Positions 25,105 to 33,580 of a stretch of DNA of 64,000 nucleotides are shown here, in pieces. Both the position numbers and the translations under genes were made by a program. Every line of letters starts with the position of its first letter. The first letter of the stretch is position 1. Where the stretch lies: contig DATGHU010000006.1 in assembly GCA_035307765.1 (NCBI GenBank), forward strand, positions 1-64,000, given 5' to 3'. Source of the DNA: a bacterium. Its GTDB lineage: Bacteria > Sysuimicrobiota > Sysuimicrobiia > Sysuimicrobiales > Segetimicrobiaceae. Below the pieces are notes generated by a model. That model searched no databases. It worked only from the letters and a program-made list of their open reading frames with translations, and was not told the DNA's origin.

Positions 25105-26105
25105 GCCGTTCGCGTGCGGTGGCCGACAATCGGTGGGCGTACAACGGTCTCAAGGCCGTCGTATTGGAGAACCGATTTCTTCGGCTGACGGTGCTGCCGG
25201 AGGCCGGTGGCAAACTCCTCAGCCTAGAGGACCGCGCGGAGCGGCGGGAGTGGCTTTGGCGCAATCCGCGGATCGCACCAGAGCGCGCATCCGTCGGGGA
25301 TTCGTTCGATGACCACTGGTCGGGTGGAGCGGACACCTTCTTTCCCACATGTTATCCATGTAGCGTCGACGGACTCGACATCCCGGACTCCGGCGAATGG
25401 TGGAACGTACCATGGGAGGATTCCACCCATGAAGACGAGGCAGCCGTCCGGCTGGAACTCCGCGCTGGCGGGCGCGTCTTCCCCGTGGAATCGCTCAGGC
25501 GAATAAGTCTAGGCCACGACGCTCGTCATCTTCGCGTCGACTTCTCGATCCGGAACGTTGGACACGCACCGCTACCGTTCCTAATCGGGTTCCATCCTGC
25601 GCTTCAGGTAGTGCCGGGCAGCCGCATCCACCTGCCGCCAGGAACGGCCCAGGTGGATGAGTCGAGCGGTGGCAGCATGGGCCACGTCGGGCAGCGCTAT
25701 CGCTGGCCCATGCTGCCCGTCGCAGGCGGTGATTCGGTCGACATGGGCGTCGTGCGCGGACCCGAAGCTGGCCAGTTTGCCGGGCACTTCCTGTTTCCAG
25801 ACGCCGGGCGCGCCTTCTGGGCGCTCACGGACCCAGGTGGGGGCGCGGGGCTTGGGCTTTGGGCTTCCGAGGCGTTCACCGGGCTCTGGCTCTGGCAGGT
25901 GTACGGCGGCTGGCGCGGCTACTACCACGTGGCGCTGGAGCCCTGGACAGGACATCCAATCACCCTTAGCCAGGCGGTCGAGGCCGGGACGGCCTGCTGG
26001 ATCAAACCAGATGCGCAGTTTCACGCCTCGATCGTGCTGGTCTGCTTCCGTGGGTTCTCGGAGGTTCTGCAGATTACAGAAGCAGGGGACGTCCAAGGGG
26101 TTTAA
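25101..26105 (+). CDS. aldose-1-epimerase-like protein
   Basis: A 334-residue beta-sandwich protein of the galactose-mutarotase superfamily. Family-like blocks are LTVLPEAGGKLLSLED at the N-terminus, IGFHPALQV with the conserved His region, and VALEPWTGHP with a likely catalytic Glu. Its GTG overlaps the stop of the cyclase gene by four bases (GTGA), so the two are coupled. A mutarotase would supply the right anomer to the downstream SDR dehydrogenase. Confidence 0.7.
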   Translation: MSRSRAVADNRWAYNGLKAVVLENRFLRLTVLPEAGGKLLSLEDRAERREWLWRNPRIAPERASVGDSFDDHWSGGADTFFPTCYPCSVDGLDIPDSGEWWNVPWEDSTHEDEAAVRLELRAGGRVFPVESLRRISLGHDARHLRVDFSIRNVGHAPLPFLIGFHPALQVVPGSRIHLPPGTAQVDESSGGSMGHVGQRYRWPMLPVAGGDSVDMGVVRGPEAGQFAGHFLFPDAGRAFWALTDPGGGAGLGLWASEAFTGLWLWQVYGGWRGYYHVALEPWTGHPITLSQAVEAGTACWIKPDAQFHASIVLVCFRGFSEVLQITEAGDVQGV

Positions 26106-26118
26106 GGAGGGATCGTGC

Positions 26119-26880
26119 ATGGAGAGGTTCATCGGTACTGTAGTCGTCGTCACAGGAGCTGCTTCGGGGATCGGGCGAGCGACGGCTGAGCTTTTCCTCG
26201 AGGAAGGAGCGTCCGTCGCAGCGGTGGACATCGACGGGCGACGTCTCGATGCATGGGTGTCTGCGTCTCCTTTCAAGGACCGCGTGCGGGCCTATACTGT
26301 GGACGTGGTTCAATCCGGAGCCGTCGAGGCGATGGTCGAGGACGTGATCCGGAGCCTCACTCGTGTCGATGTCCTCTTCAATAACGCGGGTATCGAGGAC
26401 ACGGATTCGGTCACGAGGACTTCTGAGGAGCGCTGGGACCGCCAGATGACCGTGAACACGAAGAGCGTCTTCCTCTGCTCCAAATACGTCATTCCCCATA
26501 TGCAGCGGCAGGGTCGCGGCGCCATCATCAACACGGGGTCGATCGAGGGCATCGTGGGTGAGCGGAACGGCGCAGCCTACGTGGCGTCGAAGGGTGCGAT
26601 CGTGATGCTGACCCGCGAGATGGCGCTCGACTACGCCCCCGAGCAAATTCGCGTCAACTGCGTCTGCCCAGGCTGGATCGATACCCCGATGGCCCGCCGG
26701 TCCATGGACAAGCACGGTGGCATCGAGGCCATGATGCCAGAGATCCGCCGACTGCAACCGCTGGGTCGACTGGGCCGCCCGGACGAGGTGGGCCGAGCGG
26801 TGCTGTTTCTAGCCTCGGAGGACGCTTCGTTCGTAACCGGGGCGGTCTTGATGGTGGACGGCGGCTACACGGCTCAATGA
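26119..26880 (+). CDS. short-chain dehydrogenase/reductase
   Basis: A 253-residue classical SDR. The NAD(P) motif TGAASGIG is at 12-19, NNAG at about 88-91, and the catalytic triad in the family order Ser141, Tyr154, Lys158 (AYVASKG). It ends with the usual VTGAVLMVDGGYTAQ. AAGGAGG lies eight bases before the ATG, just behind the preceding stop. With the neighbouring mutarotase and IlvD-type dehydratase it probably oxidises a sugar or sugar acid. Confidence 0.92.
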   Translation: MERFIGTVVVVTGAASGIGRATAELFLEEGASVAAVDIDGRRLDAWVSASPFKDRVRAYTVDVVQSGAVEAMVEDVIRSLTRVDVLFNNAGIEDTDSVTRTSEERWDRQMTVNTKSVFLCSKYVIPHMQRQGRGAIINTGSIEGIVGERNGAAYVASKGAIVMLTREMALDYAPEQIRVNCVCPGWIDTPMARRSMDKHGGIEAMMPEIRRLQPLGRLGRPDEVGRAVLFLASEDASFVTGAVLMVDGGYTAQ

Positions 26881-26904
26881 CCGATCGCTTCGGAGGTGGC
26901 AGAC

Positions 26905-28629
26905 ATGAGATTGCGCAGCGCGGAATGGTTCGACGGGCCGAAGTCGTCGACGTTTCAGCACCGCATGTCGATGGCGGCCGTCGGTCGTGACTATGCTGAG
27001 TACGGTGGACGGCCCATCATCGGCATCGCAAACTCGTGGAACGACTTCAACAATTGCAACCTGCCACACAAGCACCTCGTCGAAGCGGTGAAGCGTGGCG
27101 TAATCTCTGGTGGAGGTTACCCGATGGAGTTCCACACCATTACCACGGCGTCGGACTTCGTGAAGCCTTCGGATCTCCTCTACCGCAACCTCATGGCGAT
27201 GGACGTCGAGGAGATGCTGCGCTGCCATCCCATCGACGGGGTCGTGTTGCTTGCAGAGTGCGACAAGACGACGCCTGCACAGCTCATGGGTGCGGCAAGC
27301 GTCGACCTGCCGACGATCCAGCTCGCAGCCGGTCACCGTTCATCCGGATGCTTCAAGGGAAATCGAGTAACGTATGCGACCGACTACTGGCGCTATCTCG
27401 ACGAGTACGCGGCAGGCCGCCTCAGCGACGACGATTGGGACTCGCTGGAGCGCAACATGTCTAGCTCGGGGGGGGGCTGCGCGGTAATGGGAACGGCGTC
27501 GACTATGAAGAGTATCTCGGAGGCACTGGGGATGATGCTGCCAGGTACCTCCGACATCCCTGCGACCCACGCACGGCGGATCGCGGCCGCGGAGGCGACC
27601 GGGAGACGGATTGTCGAGATGGTGCGGGAGGATCTGAGGCTGTCGAAGATCATGACCGAGGCGGCGTTCCGGAACGCCATCCGCGTGCTCGCGGCACTCG
27701 GAGGGTCGACGAACGCACTGTTGCACATCACGGCGATGGCAGGACGCCGCGGCATCTTCCTCGGGCTAGAGGATTTTGAGGTGGCCTGGGACGGTATCCC
27801 GCAACTCGTCGATCTTCAGCCGAACGGTAAAGGCAACATGGACGATTTCCACAGAGACGGGGGCCTTGCGACAGTCATGCGAGTGCTGCTTCCGTGCCTC
27901 GAGAGTGGCGCCCTAACGGCAACAGGACAGACGGTTGCCGAGAACTACCGGTCTGCGCAAACGGGGCCGAGTGGTGTCATCCGTACACTCGACGACCCTG
28001 TATCCTTCGGGCCAGCACTGCGGGTCTTGCGTGGCAACCTCGCTCCTGACGGTGCCGTCGTGAAGCAGACCGCGTGCTCTCCGCGCCTCATGCGCCATAC
28101 AGGCCGCGCCGTTGTTTTCCGCGACTATAACGACATGCTCATGAAAATCGTGCAAGAAACCCTCGATGTCAACCGGGACAGTGTGCTCGTGCTGCAGAAC
28201 TGCGGGCCTGTCGGGGTTCCGGGTATGCCAGAGTGGGGTGCGGTACCAATTCCGCCAAAGTTGCTGAGGCAGGGCGTCGACGATATGGTGCGCATCAGCG
28301 ACGGGCGCATGAGTGGTACCGGGTACGGCACGGTGGTGCTGCACGCTGCACCGGAATCTGCAGTGGGTGGTCCACTTGGTCTCGTGCGGGACGGAGATGA
28401 AATTACACTCGACATCCCTGCCGGCCGTATCGAGGTTCAGGTGAACGATGAAGAACTCGGGAGGCGGCGTGCGACGTCGACGCTGCCGTCACAACCGCAT
28501 GTGCGCGGCTACATGCGCCTTTTCGCCGACCACGTGTTGCAGGCGCCGGAAGGATGCGATCTCGACTTCTTGCGCCCGAAGAGCGTCGAGGAGGCACGTT
28601 TCGTGCCGCCGGTCGTCGGCCGCGGCTAG
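26905..28629 (+). CDS. IlvD/EDD-family sugar-acid dehydratase
   Basis: A 574-residue dehydratase of the IlvD/EDD family. Three cysteines that hold the Fe-S cluster are visible: NNCNLPHKH (Cys51), ECDKTTPA (Cys119, with Lys121 the carbamylated Lys) and GGGCAVMGTASTM (Cys192). The start is the ATG at 26905; a GTG at 26896 overlaps the GGAGG site and is not credible. The gene directly follows the SDR. Members outside branched-chain amino-acid synthesis dehydrate pentonates or hexonates, and the cluster supports an aldonate such as arabinonate, xylonate or galactonate. No aldolase is seen nearby. Confidence 0.88.
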   Translation: MRLRSAEWFDGPKSSTFQHRMSMAAVGRDYAEYGGRPIIGIANSWNDFNNCNLPHKHLVEAVKRGVISGGGYPMEFHTITTASDFVKPSDLLYRNLMAMDVEEMLRCHPIDGVVLLAECDKTTPAQLMGAASVDLPTIQLAAGHRSSGCFKGNRVTYATDYWRYLDEYAAGRLSDDDWDSLERNMSSSGGGCAVMGTASTMKSISEALGMMLPGTSDIPATHARRIAAAEATGRRIVEMVREDLRLSKIMTEAAFRNAIRVLAALGGSTNALLHITAMAGRRGIFLGLEDFEVAWDGIPQLVDLQPNGKGNMDDFHRDGGLATVMRVLLPCLESGALTATGQTVAENYRSAQTGPSGVIRTLDDPVSFGPALRVLRGNLAPDGAVVKQTACSPRLMRHTGRAVVFRDYNDMLMKIVQETLDVNRDSVLVLQNCGPVGVPGMPEWGAVPIPPKLLRQGVDDMVRISDGRMSGTGYGTVVLHAAPESAVGGPLGLVRDGDEITLDIPAGRIEVQVNDEELGRRRATSTLPSQPHVRGYMRLFADHVLQAPEGCDLDFLRPKSVEEARFVPPVVGRG

Positions 28630-29368
28630 CCATGGCTAGCCGTTCATATCGCTTATGAGGTGGTGCAGAGCCTTGAACCTATGCTTGGGAAGCAGACGCT
28701 GTTCGTCTCTCTTGGTCCTCTCCATCGCCCGCGGCCGCCCGAACGAGACGGACGAGGCCCTGCCGCCGGTCACCAGCGTTCCTCTAGGGATCGACGCCCG
28801 GGACGAGGGGAGACCCCACACGTACTTCAGTCGCAGTTCTGTGCGGACCGTTGTCGGCCATCGTCAGGTCTCCTGCCGGTTACGACTGCGCTGGTCGGCT
28901 CGCATGGTCGCCGTCGCGCCTAATGTACCCCACCGATCGGGGGCTGGCCAAGGTCCCGATCGTCCAGCATGTCGGACTTGTATCGCACGGGCCCCCGAAC
29001 ATCGCCCGGCACTCGCTATCCGGGCATCAAAAGAATGGTATGAAGCATTCGACCAACCGAGTGAGATGCTTACAGCGCTATCTTCAAGTGTCTGAGACCG
29101 TGACGAGAAACCAAGATTGCGAATGCATCTCGCAACAAGCGATGTGAAGCAATGTGTTCGTCGTCATCAGCGGGCGGGGGAATCGCACGGGACAAATGGG
29201 CTGCTTCAGGGGCATGGGAGGGGCGAGAAATTATTTCCGGTAAATACACAAGAAATTAACAAGGGGACTCACAAGCAGGCTCCATAATTGAGAAGCGAAG
29301 GACTGCGGGTGGGATAGTTAGCGGAATGAGGGATGGAAGGATCAACCAGCCGATAACGAACAGGAGTT
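28630..29368. other. long intergenic region, possible relics only
   Basis: No confident gene in about 740 bases. A minus-strand frame ending near 28636 is Arg/Lys-rich and an internal region near 28760-28990 shows scraps that could come from a decayed gene, but no frame is continuous and I do not assign a family. The 3' part is AT-richer and leads into the hairpin before the glycosylase. Confidence 0.4.
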
Positions 29369-29382
29369 CGCCCTACAGGGCG
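29369..29382. promoter_or_regulatory. inverted repeat before the glycosylase start
   Basis: CGCCCT-AC-AGGGCG lies between an AGGAG sequence (29362-29366) and the GTG at 29390. The spacing of the AGGAG to the GTG is too long for normal initiation unless the hairpin closes the gap, so it may gate translation or act as an operator. Confidence 0.4.
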
Positions 29383-29389
29383 CGAATAC

Positions 29390-30106
29390 GTGCATCCCGA
29401 GTTGTGCGGTGATTCGAAGCCGGAAGGTGAACACCAAGCGCGATATCGGCGACTTTTCGCCCGCCGACTGCTTCGTTGGTTCAGGGCTCACGGCCGGCGT
29501 TATCCGTGGCGCGAAACGCGAGAACCATACCGGATCTTTGTGGCGGAGTTCATGCTTCAGCGCACGGGGGCCCAGCAGGTTCTGCCGGTCTACATGCAGT
29601 TCGTCAAGAGGTTCCCTACACTACATGACGCCGCAGAGGCCGACGGAAAGACACTTCGAGGCATTCTTTGGCCTTTGGGAAGGGTCGAAAGGTACAAGAT
29701 ACTCCGGAGGGCCTTGCTATATCTGGCCGGAGAGCTCAAGGGGAAACTTCCATCCTCACTCAAGAAGCTACTCAAGATTCCGGGGGTTGGTCCCTACACA
29801 GGTCGCGCCGTTTTGGTGTTTGCACACCACCGGCGACTTGGCCTCTTTGACCCAAACATCTATCGCGTCATCGGGAGAGTTTTTGGGTTCGTATCTACAA
29901 AACAACGGCCGCACACCGATTCTTCGATGTGGAGGACGGTGGACGACCTGATGCCGAAGGGACGCAGTCGGGAAATGAATCTCGCCTTGCTCGACCTCGC
30001 CTCGACGATCTGTCGGACGCGGAGGCCGATTCATGAGAAGTGCCCCATGCAGGACATTTGTGCTTTCTATGGGAGGGCACGGAGTGAAGCCACACACGTT
30101 CATTGA
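29390..30106 (+). CDS. MIG-type T/G mismatch DNA glycosylase (HhH-GPD)
   Basis: A 238-residue MutY/EndoIII-fold DNA glycosylase. The N-terminal block PYRIFVAEFMLQRTGAQQV matches MutY. The helix-hairpin-helix reads IPGVGPYTGRAV: Tyr136 stands where EndoIII has catalytic Lys120 and MutY has Ser, as in MIG.Mth, which removes T from T/G mispairs. The catalytic Asp is Asp154 (LFDPNIYRV). The cluster motif is C208-x6-H215-x2-C218-x5-C224, with His replacing the second Cys. Start is GTG. The 3' end overlaps the methyltransferase start by 23 bases. It likely repairs T/G formed by deamination of the methylated C. Confidence 0.8.
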   Translation: MHPELCGDSKPEGEHQARYRRLFARRLLRWFRAHGRRYPWRETREPYRIFVAEFMLQRTGAQQVLPVYMQFVKRFPTLHDAAEADGKTLRGILWPLGRVERYKILRRALLYLAGELKGKLPSSLKKLLKIPGVGPYTGRAVLVFAHHRRLGLFDPNIYRVIGRVFGFVSTKQRPHTDSSMWRTVDDLMPKGRSREMNLALLDLASTICRTRRPIHEKCPMQDICAFYGRARSEATHVH

Positions 30107-31112
30107 CCTGTTCTGCGGGGCGGGGGGTATGGCTCTTGGTTTTGTTCAGGCGGGGTTCAAATCTGTCTATGCGGTGGACTTTGATAAGCTGGCGGCGGAG
30201 ACGTACAGGAGAAACTTCAAGCACGAAGTCTGGGACGGGCCTATTGAGAGTCTAGATCGCATTCCTGTGAAGGCAGAGATCATCATCGGCGGTCCTCCGT
30301 GCCAAGGGTTCTCCCCGTTAGGGAAAATGATCCCGCTGGCGGAACACCGCAGCATGAATAAGCTCTGGCGTCACTACATGCGGATCGTCGAGCAGGTCAA
30401 CCCTACCGTGTTCATCGTGGAGAATGTGCCGGAGTTCCTGCGATCGTTGGAGTTCAAGTCCCTTGAGCGGAAGGCGACGGAACTGGGATACGAAATCGCG
30501 GCCGCGGTGCTAAACGCGGTTGAATACGGTGTCCCCCAGCAGCGAAAGAGGACATTCGTAGTGGCGGTGAAGGGCGGCACTCCGCGCCTTCCTCCCCCCA
30601 CGACCGGGAGAATGACGGTCCGTGATGCCATTGGCGATCTGCCTCTGCAACCGACGGGCGTCGATTGGCACATTGGTCGGAATCCTACTCCGAAGTCGGT
30701 CAAGCGATACAGGTGTGTTCCGCCCGGTGGGAATCGGTTCGATCTCATAAAGAAGAGGCCCGATCTGGCTCCCCGTTGCTGGCTCAACAAGCCCACCGGG
30801 AGTACGGATGTCTTCGGACGCCTGGAATGGGACAAACAGGCTCTGACGATTCGCACGGAGTTCTTTAAGCCGGAGAAGGGTAGGTATCTCCACCCTCAGG
30901 CAGACCGGCCGATTACCCATCTAGAAGCGGCGAGGCTTCAGACGTTCCCGGACGACTTCGAATTCTACGGGTCCAAGATTCAGGTGGCGCGTCAGATCGG
31001 CAATGCGGTTCCCCCCAAGTTGGCACGTGCGGTTGCGGCTGAAGTAAGGGCGATACTCGAAGAGATCAAGCAGCGGAGGATGGGATCGGAAAAACAGCTG
31101 GCACGAATCTAG
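30084..31112 (+). CDS. C5-cytosine DNA methyltransferase
   Basis: A 342-residue 5-methylcytosine methyltransferase. Motif I is FIDLFCGAGGMALGF, motif IV GGPPCQGFSPLG with catalytic Cys73, motif VI VENV, motif VIII QQRKRTF and motif X RQIGNAVPPKLA. The short target-recognition region between VIII and IX suits a single 4-6 bp site, which cannot be read out. I chose the GTG at 30084 because GGGAGGG sits six bases upstream; an ATG at 30033 would overlap the glycosylase further. It is translationally linked to the glycosylase and precedes an HNH nuclease, so it is the modification half of an R-M unit. Confidence 0.95.
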   Translation: MKPHTFIDLFCGAGGMALGFVQAGFKSVYAVDFDKLAAETYRRNFKHEVWDGPIESLDRIPVKAEIIIGGPPCQGFSPLGKMIPLAEHRSMNKLWRHYMRIVEQVNPTVFIVENVPEFLRSLEFKSLERKATELGYEIAAAVLNAVEYGVPQQRKRTFVVAVKGGTPRLPPPTTGRMTVRDAIGDLPLQPTGVDWHIGRNPTPKSVKRYRCVPPGGNRFDLIKKRPDLAPRCWLNKPTGSTDVFGRLEWDKQALTIRTEFFKPEKGRYLHPQADRPITHLEAARLQTFPDDFEFYGSKIQVARQIGNAVPPKLARAVAAEVRAILEEIKQRRMGSEKQLARI

Positions 31113-31155
31113 GAGGTCTCGCCCGTTGGCAGAGGCGCGGAAAACCCCAAAATGG

Positions 31156-31189
31156 GGGCCTGGTAACGAAACCAGGCCCTCTGTCTTTT
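31156..31189 (+). terminator. terminator-like hairpin between methyltransferase and nuclease
   Basis: GGGCCTGGT (31156-31164) pairs perfectly with ACCAGGCCC (31171-31179) around a 6-base loop, followed by TCTGTCTTTT. It should terminate or attenuate transcription before the nuclease, letting methylation build up first. Confidence 0.75.
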
Positions 31190-31214
31190 CTCGCGGCAAT
31201 GCGGTGGAGCGGAG

Positions 31215-32156
31215 TTGAGTCAGCCTGATCCAGAGACCGCGAACCTCGTCAAGCGTATAACAGAACTTCTCCGTGAACTGGAAAAGCCCCTCGCAAGGGA
31301 CCCGTCGGAAATCCGTCGGGAGGTTTTGCTCCTCGCAGAGGCCGTGCATAATACGAGGGATTTGGGACGAGTTCGTCTCAAGGCCGTCACCTCCGCGAGG
31401 GGTGCGACCCAACGAATACTCGCGTATATGAAACTCTTCGAGAGCGAGGTCATTGAAGGCAAGGAACTTCAGGTTGTTTCAGGTATTCAAGAGTTCGCCC
31501 GACGGGTTCGGGAACTGAGGGTGCAGGATGGCTACAAAATCTCAACCGGAAGCATTGCGGCAGGTAATGTGCGTGAGGATCTGCGGCCGGATCAATATGT
31601 GTTGGAGAGCACCGATCCCGACACAGAGGCGGCCAGAAAGTGGCAGGTCGCCAACACGATTCGACGGCAGGGAGGGTCGGGAAAGAGCAGGATTCTGGCC
31701 TTCCTTCTTGCGAATGTTCGGCGCCCTGTGACAGGAGAACAGCTGGCGTACGTGGCAGGCCGGGTTAGGGAGGTAGGCCGAAGAACTCGTGAGCTGCGGA
31801 CCGAAGACGGCTATCGGGTTGCTACTCGGTTTACGGGCCGCCCGGATCTTTCGAGTGAGTTTTATGTTCTCGAATCCGAAGACCAACTACCAGACCATGA
31901 TCGACATATCTCCGACACCGTGTATGACGATGTCTTGAAAAGGGACATGAACAGGTGCAGGAATTGTGGATGGTCCGTGGAGCAGAGACGATCGGAGGAA
32001 CGCAGGCAATTCCTGGAAGTGCATCATATCGAGCATCATAAGGCTGGCGGATCGAACAACCACGAGAACCTGATAACGCTGTGCAATGTCGACCATGATG
32101 AAGTACACCGGTTGGGTATTTCAGGAAACGAGTTTTTCGGCTGGCTGCACAAATAG
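31215..32156 (+). CDS. HNH endonuclease with duplicated N-terminal module
   Basis: A 313-residue probable restriction nuclease. The C-terminal HNH domain shows RCRNCGW, FLEVHHIEHHKAGGSNNHENL and ITLCNVDHDEVHR: the paired Cys zinc knuckle, the catalytic His and the Asn and His of the HNH motif. Before it lie two related modules at about 68-131 and 160-220, each with an ILA(Y/F) helix, a VxxVREL.. or VGRRTREL.. helix, the DGY(K/R) turn and a (Q/F)YVLES end. They look like tandem winged helices for target reading. The start is TTG behind GGAG. It lies 103 bases after the methyltransferase, beyond a terminator-like hairpin. Confidence 0.85.
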   Translation: MSQPDPETANLVKRITELLRELEKPLARDPSEIRREVLLLAEAVHNTRDLGRVRLKAVTSARGATQRILAYMKLFESEVIEGKELQVVSGIQEFARRVRELRVQDGYKISTGSIAAGNVREDLRPDQYVLESTDPDTEAARKWQVANTIRRQGGSGKSRILAFLLANVRRPVTGEQLAYVAGRVREVGRRTRELRTEDGYRVATRFTGRPDLSSEFYVLESEDQLPDHDRHISDTVYDDVLKRDMNRCRNCGWSVEQRRSEERRQFLEVHHIEHHKAGGSNNHENLITLCNVDHDEVHRLGISGNEFFGWLHK

Positions 32157-32369
32157 CACATGGTGGTTCAATCGTTGCGACTCTGTTTGGTGAAGCTGGT
32201 GCCGGGAGGGAGATTTCGTCTTTCCAAACATCGGCGGGACCATTGAGCTCATCGTCACGCGGCCACGACTGGCCACCAGCGGGGGCAAGCTTCGGTCTTG
32301 ATTCCTGCTCCGGTGAGACGGGACACTTCGAACTTCCCCCCAGCGGGTGTAACAGGTAGCCGCGGACGG

Positions 32370-33539
32370 CTACAGCATCGCCTCCCAGCGCTCGATGGCG
32401 TAGCGATTAACAGCCCCGTCGTCGAGGCTGACACCGAGGCCTGGCGCATCGGGCACGCTCAGCATCCCTTCGCGGATCTGCGGCTTGCCCCCGGTGACGA
32501 TGTCACCGGCGTGGAGCGGCAACGTGCAGTCCATCGCCCGCTTGATGTGCGGAATTGCAGCAGCCAGATGGAGGTTGGCGGCCGTGGCCACTCCGAGTTC
32601 GAACCAGCTGTGGATCACGAGGTCGAGCCCAAACGTTCGGCAGATCGCTGCCAGTTCCCCGAGCGCCGACAGGCCGCCCCAACAGAAAACGTCGCCCAGG
32701 ACGACGTCAAGGGCACCGAGCCGAACGGCCGAGGACAGGTCGTTGAATTCGACGACGCACATGTTGCCGGCGAGCGGTGTCCGGAGCCGTCGCCGTAAGC
32801 TGGCCATGCCCTCGAGGCCCCATGTCGGATCCTCGTAGTACTCCAACCGGAGAGGTTCGAGCGCGGTGCAGAGCGCCAGCGCCTCTGGGAGCGACATGGC
32901 AGCGTTGGGGTCGAGGCGAAGCTCGACGGCTGGCCCAAGGGCCTCGCGCAAGCCTGCCATCACCGCCACGTCCCAGTCTCGCCGCACTCCTAGGCTCTTC
33001 ATCTTGACCGTCCCGCAACCGTCCTGCCGGGCGAAGCGCGCGACGTGGTCGACTAGGCGAGCGACGTTCTGATCGTCGGCGATGAACGCTACCGCCTCCT
33101 CTCGCGTGGCTCCCAGGGGGAGCGACGCCGCGCCGAAGCAAAGAGCCACCGGAACGCGTCGCCGCACCGCACCTCCGAGCAACTCCCAGACCGGCGCCGC
33201 ATAGCGCTTGCCCGCGAGGTCCCACAGCGCCATCTCAATGCCCGCGACCGCCATCCAGCCATCCCGCCCCTCGGAGTCGCGCAACGTAGGCGGGGCGATC
33301 CGTACCCGGAGGGCCGTCCGGTCTAGGCCGTCCTCCCCTAAAAGGGCTTGGCAGATGGCGGTCAGGAACCCGAAGGTGCTGGCAGACCCGACTGTCTCCC
33401 CGAGGCCTTGCAGGCCATCCTCGGTCCGAAGGCGGACGAGCGTACGATCAACCGACGACCGTGAACCTCCGGCGCCAACGTAGGGCACGACCAGGGGCAT
33501 GCGAATCTTGATGAGTTCGGCGGAGACAATCTTCATCAT
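32370..33539 (-). CDS. enolase-superfamily sugar-acid dehydratase (glucarate dehydratase-like)
   Basis: A 389-residue member of the enolase superfamily. The KxK base is VKMKS (Lys179, Lys181). Metal ligands are RLDPN (Asp210), YYEDP (Glu236) and GNMCV (Asn259, as in GlucD). The His-Asp dyad is LGDVF (Asp283) and LVIHSW (His310). This NMC plus His/Asp arrangement points to the glucarate dehydratase group, acting on a hexarate or related acid in the cytoplasm. The ATG at 33539 follows GAGGA. The gene ends the operon that begins with the family-5 binding protein at 35380, so the dehydratase probably uses what that protein collects. Confidence 0.85.
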   Translation of the reverse strand: MMKIVSAELIKIRMPLVVPYVGAGGSRSSVDRTLVRLRTEDGLQGLGETVGSASTFGFLTAICQALLGEDGLDRTALRVRIAPPTLRDSEGRDGWMAVAGIEMALWDLAGKRYAAPVWELLGGAVRRRVPVALCFGAASLPLGATREEAVAFIADDQNVARLVDHVARFARQDGCGTVKMKSLGVRRDWDVAVMAGLREALGPAVELRLDPNAAMSLPEALALCTALEPLRLEYYEDPTWGLEGMASLRRRLRTPLAGNMCVVEFNDLSSAVRLGALDVVLGDVFCWGGLSALGELAAICRTFGLDLVIHSWFELGVATAANLHLAAAIPHIKRAMDCTLPLHAGDIVTGGKPQIREGMLSVPDAPGLGVSLDDGAVNRYAIERWEAML

Positions 33540-33580
33540 GAAATCCTCGTCAGGATGCCGGACCGGTCAGAGGATGCGGC

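Noticed and set aside
26896-26904. GTG at 26896 as start of the IlvD-type dehydratase
   Set aside because: It overlaps the GGAGG ribosome-binding sequence; the ATG at 26905 is correctly spaced.
28760-29030. A decayed flavin-reductase-like gene
   Set aside because: Some short peptides recall the family, but the match needs several frame changes and is not strong enough to annotate.
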